A stretch of DNA of 64,000 bases from Platycnemis pennipes (taxonomy: Eukaryota > Arthropoda > Insecta > Odonata > Platycnemididae), in the NCBI GenBank assembly GCA_933228895.1, contig OW121846.1, positions 8,339,915 to 8,403,914 on the forward strand, given 5' to 3'. Below are positions 55,607-64,000 of the stretch, piece after piece. The first letter of the stretch is position 1. Each line of letters begins with the position of its first letter. A program made the translations under genes and the position numbers. The notes under the pieces were generated by a model. The model worked only from the letters and a program-made list of their open reading frames with translations. It did not search any database and was not told the origin of the DNA.

Positions 55607-57475
55607 ATAGCCATAAACGACATTACCCAGTGTGTCAAGGCGCCATTACATGCATCCTTGTCAGCCGATGACTTAGCTATATTCTGCAGGGCACAAATGC
55701 TATCTATGGCAGAGAAACAGATACAGCTAACGGTTAATAAGCTACACTCATGGGGGTTGGAGATCGGATTTACATTCTCCCATGAAAAAACTAAATGCAT
55801 ACACTTTCACCAGATGAGAGGCGTATTTCCCCAGCCAGCTGTAAAACTTGGTAGCGAAGACAGAGTTTGTGGCATTCATACACTTTCTCGGTATAGTGTC
55901 CTACCTGAATTGGCGTGACCACATCAGATTATTAAAAGAACGTCGCTTTCAAATTTTATATATTTTGAGATATCTCACCAATCATTCCTGGGAAGCCGAC
56001 CATAAGTCCATGCTCACTCTGTATAGGGCATTAGTGCAGTCTAAACTGGACTACGGGTGTTTCATTTATGGGTCAGCTCGCTTCACTTACCTAAAAGCCT
56101 TAACGACAGTGCATAACACTGGACTACGACTAGCATCGGGGGCTTTCAGGACAAGTCCTGTCTTTTCGGATGCAGGGGAACCTCCATTGGAAACACGCAG
56201 GACAAAACTCATGTATAATTACGCCGTAAAAATTTTATCCCAGAAGGGACAACCGTGTTTTAGCCAAATTTTTAATCAAAGTTTTATGCGGCTTTTTAGC
56301 AGGCGACCTAGAACGTCACTACCCTTAGGGATACGTTTTTATAATTTTATCTTGGAATGGACCTTCCTAGGATTTTAAATTGTGGAGTCGTGAAGAACCC
56401 ACCCCTGAGAACCCCACAGCCTGAAGTGGATCTCAGCCTGGCATCCAGCTGCAAACTCTCCGATGGCACTGAAATCCTCATTCTTGGAACTTCTAGATAC
56501 ATATAGTGGATATACCCCTATTTATACAGATGCGTCTAGATGTGAAGCATCTACCGCCTGCTCCTTCATATCTCAGGTGGCCACCATCCAAGTAAAGCTG
56601 CATATTTTCACAACTGAGACCCTCACCATCAAGATGGCCTTGGAGAGCATAGAAGCGAAGGAGTCAGTGTACATTATTTGTTCTGATTCCCTGAGCGCCT
56701 TGCAACCTATCGCCACTTACTCCCCACGGGACACAATCACAGAAGAAATTCACAAAATCCTATCAAGACTACATACAATCTGAAGGTGTGAGCATCCTTC
56801 TGACATGGTGTCCAGCTCATGTAGGGATTTCAGGCAATGAAAAAGCAGACTTGGCAGCAAAAAAAGCCCTTAGTTAACAAGATGTGGAGTTTGACTATGC
56901 TAGGGCAAATGACTTGAGGTCAAAATTTGCTCGGGTACTTAAGGATCATTGGCAGAGGTCATGGAGAAGCGAAACCCAAAATAAGCTGCCATCAATCTCT
57001 CCTTGGCTATCATCCAGCTGGAAAAATAGAAGGGAAGATGTCGTAATATCACGGTTGAGAATTGGACACACAGCTCTAACCCACAAATTTCTGTGAGAGC
57101 TAATTCAGAGAATATTAATTTGAGTTTGGCACTCATATTTTTAAGCAAATTTCATAATTTAACTTTGCTTTGAAATTTATGCAACACTGAGGATCCATTT
57201 GTTTCGGCATTTCTTCTGCGTGTGTCCTCTCTGGGGTGACGACAGTTGTCACCCCAGAATCGAATCCATGGTTAGAAGCTTCTCATTCAATATGCTAAGC
57301 AAATTCCATGAAGTCACGCCTGAAACAACAGAATTTATCAAGTGCGCCAGTAACGCATTGAAGGCAATCCTCCACAGAAGACTCTCCATAAGTATATATT
57401 CTGAGTGTTCTGTGATATTTGTACCTGATGATGACATGCTATGTCGAAACCTAGGTCGTTTCCAATAAATACATG
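55607..57475 (+). pseudogene. I-like LINE, RT end plus RNase H
   Basis: 5'-truncated copy fused to the Copia gag. It reads SADDLAIFCRAQMLSMAEKQ (RT catalytic motif, ADD intact), FSHEKTKCIHFHQ, FLGIVSYLNWRDHIRLLKER, YRALVQSKLDYGCFIYGSAR and TVHNTGLRLASGAFRTSPV, then RNase H: YTPIYTDASRCEASTACSFI, TIKMALESIEAKESVYIICS, DSLSALQPI and WCPAHVGISGNEKADLAA. The C-terminal HTALTHKFL block is interrupted at about 57095 by about 85 bp of AT-rich sequence, after which CNTEDPF and the tail resume. Frame changes near 55870 and 56400 and a stop near 56780. A hammerhead-like core lies in its 3' part. Confidence 0.83.
57425..57457 (+). ncRNA. Hammerhead-like ribozyme core
   Basis: CTGATGA (57425-57431), a 5-bp stem GACAT-GCT-ATGTC, GAAAC (57446-57450), CTAG and GTC (57455-57457). 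All invariant core positions (CUGANGA, GAAA, cleavage triplet GUC) are present, and stem III is the very short AC/GU pair with a CTAG loop typical of Penelope-associated minimal type I hammerheads. Flanking stem I pairing is weak here. One extra T sits between the core and stem II, as in the other copies in this window. Confidence 0.55.
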
Positions 57476-59740
57476 TGGAATTACAAAGTTTCTCATTCAA
57501 TTGAGAGGCCATTAAGTTAACATAATACAACGAAGCCAAGAGTAACTAAAATCCAATCTTTCTTTCACTGGATATTTAAATCTAAAATAAGTATAATTAC
57601 CCAAAACTTCTTTTTTGCTGTAATGGACAACAGGCATCATCTACGGAGTAGATATAAAACTATGCATCGGCTTACGCAGGAAGTTTAAACTACGCTGAAA
57701 AAAGCTGTTGATGCCTGATCACATCAGACTTTTTCATCATTACGATGATCAATTATCACCTATCAAACTATGTAATGTCTTAAATTAGAGTTGGCGTTCC
57801 AAACACCCGTAGTTTGGCATCAACTCTTGCACGCTTGGCAATGAGATGCGGGTCGCCACGCAGTTGAATCTGTCATGGCAACAGAAACGCAGAGAAACGC
57901 AAGCATGTCACCGGCCTCACTGAACATCCGCATTACTCCAAATCCATATAACTTGGATCCGCGTAAGTTGAGGACTTATTCTAAATGCTCATTTTTAGCA
58001 TTTCAATCCTAAATACCATGGTAGGAAATGTTTAAGCAGTATATTGTAAACTAATAATTCTTGTCCACAAATGAATTATTTGGAATTCCCTAATTAGACA
58101 ATTCTAACAAAAAAGTTCCTCTGTATTCTTCCAGCAACAGTACCTATTTTCAGAAAGAACCTTCAGTACCACTTGAAATTTGGTTGATAAAAAAAAAAGA
58201 AATCGATTAGATTCTGACAGTGAAAATTCGGCATTTTCTAAAGAAAAATTTGTAATCTGTTTTCATTGAATTTTAAATTTTATTTAAGAAAAATTAATCT
58301 TTGATATGTTTTTTAAATTACCTATTCTTTATGTTTGCCCTTGAATGTCCTTAAAAACATGTCCAAAACTACATGTCATTAATTTCACTGTGTGTGGACC
58401 ATATGACCATTATTCATTTATTATTTACTTTATTAAATAAGATTCAGCTTCAATTGGATTTAATTAGAGAATTTACAAGAAATTTTTTTTAATTAGAGAA
58501 TTAAATTAAATTTTTTTAATTAGAGAATTTACAAGGAAGCATTATTTAACAATTTACAGATAAAAAGATTTGAATTTAATAAAATTGAGGAGGATTAGGA
58601 TTTAAGATTCAGATTCAAGATTTGGATTCAATAAAAAAAACTTTTATTTTATAGTGGTTCCCCATGGATTTTGCCAAGTTGCAACCCATTTGGCCAAAAA
58701 TTTAATCCATTTGTAAGTATCTGCAGCCGTGAAGCCACAAATTATCTATTTGTGAGTGCGCGGCAGCATGTAGTTATGTACATAGGTACATTGCCATCAA
58801 ATGATTTGAGAATTTAAAATTGTTATTAACTTTATAAAATTGATTTTAACATTTGAGGCTTAACTTTGTGGAACCACGAGACTGGAAGAGAAACGTCGCT
58901 AAGTACATTCCACACACACACACTTGATTGACTTCGACCATGGTTTCCACATGTAAATGTCACGAGGAAACTTTTTTGAGCAACATACGCAGTGAACGAT
59001 TTCTGTACAAGGAATACCCCTCATGGATTTATGTTTTGGGAAAACGGGTAGCAAAAAATGCCATGGATTATGAGAGGAAAATGCTGGTTTTAGCAATTAG
59101 TTTCTAGCGGGCGAGTAAATCGGTACTTGACCAATTTATGTTTTTTTGAATTGCTACTGGTGGTGGTTACTAGGCTGTATTCATGTTTTTTTGACTTGTT
59201 GGTAATTCTGGAGTTGTGGCAACAAAGCTGAATGCACATTTAGGGGTATTGGTGCCATATTTTATGTACTACTTAGCCTATGATTCAAAGTCATTCTTAG
59301 TATTTTAGCACTGAAAAATATATTCTCGTCCAAGCAATTACCACTTCATGCACAATGTGCATGCCAACAATGATTGATTGGGAGCCTTACTCAGGCAAGG
59401 ACCGTCTGAAAAACACTGCTGTGCTGTTGCCATCCTTGTCCGTAAAAACAAGTAACTTTTTCATGTCAGGACTAATTTGTAATTTCAAAACTTTGTAATT
59501 TCATAATATCAAGAACTGATACATGTATGTATGATATGTGTCAGAACTGAAGATTTTGCTTCATAAAATCAAAATATCATAATTTCGAGCATTGTAATTT
59601 CAAGTTTCTACTGTATTATTATCTCTGGAATATAAATCCTGTGAATTTTTGTTATCACCATCCCCACTTGGAAATGAGAATTTGGGACGAATTGGGAGGA
59701 AACAGTTATTTGGTCATTAATAAATGTAAGAATTTCAAAA
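57476..59740 (-). other. Intron, no clear feature
   Basis: AT-rich intron with low-complexity AATTAGAGAATT repeats at 58465-58530. No gene or bounded element identified. Confidence 0.45.
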
Positions 59741-59742
59741 TA

Positions 59743-61319
59743 CAGTTGAGCATCTTTAATCCGGCACAGTTGGGACCGAAGTGATGCCGGATTAGGGATT
59801 TTGCTGGACTATGGGTCATGCATGGCAACTGGTCTATTTTTGACGTCCGGGATGTTTTCATTGTAAGGAGTCAATTATTTATGACAAAATATATTCGTTT
59901 GCCATTTACTGAACATAATTATTAAAAGAGTCACTGAGAATAATCAGAAAGAAATGGCTTTCCTAAGTTATTACCACTTAAAAGTATCGAAGTCAAGTGG
60001 TGAGTGAAAATAACGGCAGCTAAGAATAGTGTTCATCATATTACTGCACATTTTAAACTTTAATATTACTATTGGAAAAGGGATATAAAATTTTAAGTTT
60101 CTTATGTTGTACTTCTCGTAACATATTTCCACCACGCTTGATTTGTTATCAGCTGATTCAGCGTGATGTACACGTGTGGGTGTCGTGTGTACGGCCTTCA
60201 ACAATTTCAGGCTCGTCATCTTCATCCCCACTCATCCAGATTGTTATGAATTACCATTTCAGTGATTTCATCATCAGTGAAATGTTGTGTGGTGAGAGAT
60301 AACATGGTCGCTATCCATTCCTCTACATTTACCAATTCCATTTCCTTTAATTCAGGGTTATGGATGCTGTTTGCACAGTCAACCAACTCTATCATCATAT
60401 GTTTATCCTCAGAAGCATGAAAGCCTTTGAAATCCCCACTTATTTCATCTACATCAAACTTCAAAGCAGGCCACAATTTAATCCACGCATGTTTTAGAAC
60501 TGACTGTGAAATACTATTCCATGCACACAAAATTTCCCACATTACATAATTTAGATTATATCTGTTTCTGAAATAGTTTAGCCTGCTTCATTAGCATTTG
60601 ACCAGAAATACTAACTAAGCCCTTCACTTCAATGCAATCGAAATCACGAGATGTAAAACCAACACTTTTTCGTTTTCATATTTTTTCTGCCATCCATTTC
60701 TTTGTGTCACTTCAACTGTAAAATTTTGAGGATTTTCTCTTTCTACTTCTTAATGTGTTATATCGTTATACAGTAAAAGATCCCACGCAGTATGTTTCAG
60801 ACAAACGCTTTACCGATCAGTGCATCGATGCAACGGTGCCAAGCTTTTTCACAACTTGCACTTCTTCTGCAATCGTTAACGTTTGTACTGATTCTCACGC
60901 CTCTGCTGTTGCCACAACTGTATAGATTATGCATGGTTAGGGAGAAACATAAGCCGATAACAAATAATTTTATCAAATTACGTCCACTGGTCAATCAAAA
61001 ATGCACGCACCATTGAAAGTGGCTGATCTGTAAAATAGTCCATCTCGGCGATGTCTTCAATTTTGCATGTTTAGTTCAAGTTGCAGAATAATTCCAGGGT
61101 ACACAAAGTACCAGAAATTAATATGTTTAAATTATTCTGATTCTTACAATTGGAAAATTAACGTTAAGAATGGGATAATATCTCGGCAGGTTATGAAGCA
61201 ATGTTTCTGTAAAAAATTTTCAGCATTTTCCACAAAGTACCGGATAGGTGGTAGTGGCAAAATTGCCAGATTATGGGTGTTCCCGGATTATGGATTCCCA
61301 GATTAAGGGTGCTCAACTG
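59743..61319. mobile_element. 1,577-bp deleted Tigger-like element
   Basis: Ends CAGTTGAGCATCTTTAATCC (59743) and, inverted, CAGTTGAGCACCCTTAATCT (61319), flanked by TA at 59741-59742 and 61320-61321. Only the C-terminal part of the transposase remains (60222-60542). Its length is below that of a full Tigger (about 2.3-2.5 kb), so it is an internally deleted copy. Different family from the Tigger at 1-2311, whose ends read CAGTGAAACC. Confidence 0.87.
60222..60542 (-). pseudogene. Tigger-like transposase, C-terminal fragment
   Basis: MWEILCAWNSISQSVLKHAW, IKLWPALKFDVDEISGDFKG and FHASEDKHMMIELVDCANSI are the region after the DDE core of jerky/Tigger transposases (compare TYRTMNAGWRKLWPD in the copy near 600), then an acidic tail ending HNNLDEWG. 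The helix-turn-helix and catalytic core are missing. Confidence 0.75.
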
Positions 61320-61321
61320 TA

Positions 61322-62748
61322 ATAAGGTTACAATACTAAAATACCAACTAGAACTCACACACTGCATAATTTCAGGCCTATCATATTCATGGAAACATTA
61401 CAAGGATTTAGAGTATCAATTACTACTATCAGAAAATTGTTCAGTTCTCATGAAACTCTAAAGCAGAGTAAACCTAAATGTTAGGTATTTTCAAGATAGA
61501 TAGTGGTTCAGCACGTGTAATTTGTAAACATAAAGATAAATTGCCTATTCCTGCCCAAAATGCAGAGGGCAGCATTTGCATCTCATGCCATATGCCTCTT
61601 CCCTGTAGCCTTGGTGATCTACACAGAGTACTTTGGATGACTCTTCTTCGAGCAGAATTGCAACCAAGGCAGATGGTGCAGGCGAAACACTTGAGAGCTG
61701 TCCTGGTGCCCATCTTAATGCAATCGAGAGAGGGTACCGCAATAAAAGGCAAGGGCCAGAGCTCTTACAGTCTATGCATTTAAACCCTACACACAAAGGG
61801 ATTGTGCTTCAACAGAGTCAAATCAACTCAGGACGTAGAAAAATGTGCTTCCAAGGCAGTTTTTTTTGTGGATGGCTTTACATTGAAAAAATCAATTAAG
61901 GTTTTTTAGGTTCACTAGCAATGCAAAATTTAGTTACAACAGAAAGCAAAAACTGCAAAAAAGTTGGATTTTTAAACCTCTACATGATATGAATATTGTG
62001 AGAAAGTTCCTACAGCCAATTTGCAACACATTATTTTATACAACTTATCTATGATACATTTTATCAAGATTTGTTTAAAAAACAATTACTTCAATGCATT
62101 CATGTGTAATTTTTAAAACACTACTACAGGATAAACAAAATTTACAGCAAAACGAGTGGCCAATTAGCACAAAAATGCTTCAGACTTAATCAAAATATTC
62201 ATAAAACTCAGTTCATTAATTTCTTATTTTCTATTAACACATTAAGACATTTTTCGAGCCTGTTGACAATGCTAAGCTACTTTCAAGTCTCACCCTGCAA
62301 GAAAATGATGAGAAAGCACACTGAGGTTGTACTAAGCAGGCTGAAATACCAAGTACCTCTGTAATCTATATACATAGAGAAAACAAGTTATCTCAACATG
62401 CTTATTAATGACATGCTTATAAAAGAGTATTAACCGGACTGAATTTTCTGATAACAGCTAAAAAATCCTTTTTAGTATATTTTTGCTATCAAAAACCATA
62501 TCCACTTTTAATATTAATTATAACTAACAATTATAACTAACTGTAGGTAGCAATGGTTCAATTAGTTACATGGGCAGGGTACCTTCAAGATTACTTTTGA
62601 GTAATATTAATATCATCATCATTTTCATAAGTTATGCATTTAGGCAGTTTGATTCAAATGACAAGGTTGCAAATATCATTTCCTTTTTTTCGAATGAGAA
62701 ACTGAGGATTATAAATTATTCAGTCAGGTATTCTAACTCAGATCTGAC
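61322..62748 (-). other. Intron, no clear feature
   Basis: Remainder of the 9-kb RhoGAP intron. Overlapping open frames at 61474-61899 on both strands show no domain that I recognise. Confidence 0.45.
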
Positions 62749-62880
62749 CTGATATGTCTTCTAATTCAGCCATTATTTCTTGAGTGAGGAGCGGAGGCAA
62801 TCTTTTGGAGAAGAAATCCTTCAACGCAGTAGCAACAGCATTCACTGGTATATCAAGATCATGAATATTGAAGGCAGGAT
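62749..62880 (-). CDS. RhoGAPp190: RhoGAP gene, exon with central RhoGAP helices
   Basis: A 132-bp exon with acceptor CTTTTTGCAG and donor GTCAGA. It reads DPAFNIHDLDIPVNAVATAL, KDFFSKRLPPLLTQEIMAEL and EDIS plus the first base of the next codon. VNAVATALKDFFSKRLPPLL corresponds to the RhoGAP 'hvvaslLKlylReLPePLl' helix; p190 proteins have VNAVAGAMKSFFSELPDPL, which is the best reason for the gene name. The preceding exon, with the catalytic arginine finger (GIYRVSG in family members), was not found below 64000. Confidence 0.88.
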
Positions 62881-63414
62881 CTGCAAAAAGACAACAAAGA
62901 GTTAGTAAGGTAACTGATTCAAACTTACATGGACTATCTTACTGATTGAAAAAACTTTTAGGATACTCTCAAAGTCAAATTGATTAAAACCAATATTTCC
63001 CCTTCAATGCCCGAGGCTTCTTACACGCAATGATGAGTCCATTTCAGGGTGTCTTTTAAATCAAAATTCCCACAGCGGCATTGAGGAAGAGCAAATAATG
63101 GAATAGTCTCTAAACTAAAATGACAAATAAGAGAATTACTAGGGAGTGCCAAACACTCAAATCCTCTATTTATCGCCACCAGATTTCCTCAGGTGGTATT
63201 AATTGATAATAAAAGCATGTATTCACTCACTCCCACGACCACGTCATTGATTCCAACAAGGAATTCATCTTTTGTGACTTATGCCAAAGGAGTTTTCACT
63301 CTAAGGACATCAGCTAACATTATAAATTGTTGAAGGTACTAAGGGAAAACCATGAACTACTCTGGGAATGAAATCAGTATCAATCTAATATGTCAACGCT
63401 AATTTTCAAATTCA

Positions 63415-63560
63415 ACTGTAGGCACATACACTGGACTCTCCTTAGGACGTTCCTTGATAGCATGTTTTCCTCGTTAGCACGTTCATTTCCTCAGGTCCGC
63501 ATCACCGTACAGGTAAAGAATATTGGCTAGCACAGTTTGGTTACCTCTCTAGCACAATCA
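63415..63560 (+). repeat. Dispersed repeat, copy 2
   Basis: Shares the CACGTTCATTTCCTCAGGTC and GGCTAGCACAGTTTG words with 47775-47890. Lies in the upstream intron of the RhoGAP gene. Confidence 0.5.
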
Positions 63561-63595
63561 GAGGAGGACCAAAACACATTTACCCAGGGAAATAA

Positions 63596-64000
63596 TCACC
63601 ATATATGTTCATTAGACAATGGATATCTCACAAAAGGTTTTAATCTCGCATTAAAAAGAGTGCTATAGTCCTCTTCAACCTGTTGGGTTAGCTCCTTAAT
63701 GGTCATTTGTCTGCGGAATTTTTGAAAACCATCCGGAAAAGGTTTACTTTTGTCGTTTGTGACAGCTCTCTTGAGTTTTACACCTTGCTTGGTTCGGTTG
63801 AGCAGCTGATTGTGAATGTTCTTTTTCCCAGTCTCATGAATAAACCTCTTGTAGTGAGGTCTTGGTACCTGGCCACTGGTTCCCTTCTCCTTCAACACGG
63901 TGAGTTTCTCCTTCATGGTAGTTACCCCATTGGCTGGATGAGGACCATGCGTTGCTTCCTCGACAGATGTAGGTTCAGAGGGGATGTCTTCTGACAGTGA
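63596..64000 (-). CDS. Unrecognised open frame running off the window
   Basis: Open on the minus strand from 64000 (no start seen; first Met in the window at 63916) to a TGA-type stop at 63596. The part before the Met is acidic and Ser/Pro-rich (SEDIPSEPTSVEEATHGPHP). After it comes a very basic stretch (KRFIHETGKKNIHNQLLNRT, KQGVKLKRAVTNDKSKPFPD), then FQKFRRQMTIKELTQQVEED and YPLSNEHIW. No catalytic motif, membrane segment or repeat. It lies on the same strand as, and upstream of, the RhoGAP exons, inside their intron or as a neighbouring gene end. At 135 codons it is longer than chance frames in AT-rich DNA. A transposon fragment is also possible. Confidence 0.4.
   Translation of the reverse strand, partial: SLSEDIPSEPTSVEEATHGPHPANGVTTMKEKLTVLKEKGTSGQVPRPHYKRFIHETGKKNIHNQLLNRTKQGVKLKRAVTNDKSKPFPDGFQKFRRQMTIKELTQQVEEDYSTLFNARLKPFVRYPLSNEHIW

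Overview
The window looks like nuclear DNA of an arthropod, most likely an insect with a large, repeat-rich genome. The evidence is one intron-containing host gene whose exons read as the RhoGAP domain of a p190-type Rho GTPase-activating protein, plus a typical arthropod transposon mix: two Copia gag fragments preceded by the half-tRNA-iMet primer site, LINEs of RTE-, Jockey-, CR1/L2- and I/R1-like types, Tigger, piggyBac, hAT, Harbinger-like elements, and a Penelope-like GIY-YIG fragment. No bacterial operons, CRISPR arrays or intact functional tRNA genes were seen. Nearly all coding signal is decayed mobile-element sequence.

Layout, 1-24 kb. A Tigger transposon (minus strand; its coding frame is broken only by three TAG codons) is followed by an RTE-like LINE endonuclease remnant, a 200-bp inverted repeat around a GC-rich core, an RT remnant, a Gypsy-like gag with a candidate primer site, a DDE-transposase fragment (10.4-11.0 kb), a Jockey-like LINE (12.2-13.2 kb) and a CR1/L2-like LINE (13.6-17.4 kb). 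The CR1/L2-like LINE is split by a 52-bp tandem-repeat element and by a short hairpin insert with a 13-bp target duplication. An RTE-like LINE (17.9-19.2 kb), a tRNA-like SINE, a Copia gag and a 1.56-kb Harbinger-like element follow.

Layout, 23.5-40.7 kb. This is a deep nest. A minus-strand piggyBac transposase is cut by a 10,077-bp hAT element (8-bp duplication CTAATTGC). The hAT transposase is cut by a 5.7-kb element with CCCAGC...GCTGGG ends. That element contains a 3,239-bp non-autonomous hAT (8-bp duplication CAATGTGG), which holds a 207-bp palindrome and a perfect 56-bp palindrome. Next is a 4.9-kb DNA transposon with about 0.7-kb terminal inverted repeats and a 4-bp TATT duplication (Sola-like by structure), then the GIY-YIG end of a Penelope-like element.

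Layout, 40.9-64 kb. An I/R1-like LINE with endonuclease, RT and RNase H (40.9-45.0 kb) abuts a Penelope-like terminal segment with a TATA-like box and a hammerhead-like core. From 46.9 to 62.9 kb the minus strand carries four phase-compatible exons of the RhoGAP gene, read from high to low coordinates. Their introns are filled with a 4.1-kb TIR element (itself holding a 1.5-kb Harbinger-like element), a Copia gag / I-like LINE chimera and a deleted Tigger.

The strongest unusual signal is a recurring module: short insertions or terminal segments containing a CTGANGA ... GAAAC ... GTC arrangement, as in minimal type I hammerhead ribozymes of Penelope-like elements. It often sits in the loop of a long inverted repeat, and two copies are bounded by clean 12-13-bp target duplications. 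It appears at about 17.3, 23.4, 39.8, 45.1, 48.5 and 57.4 kb.
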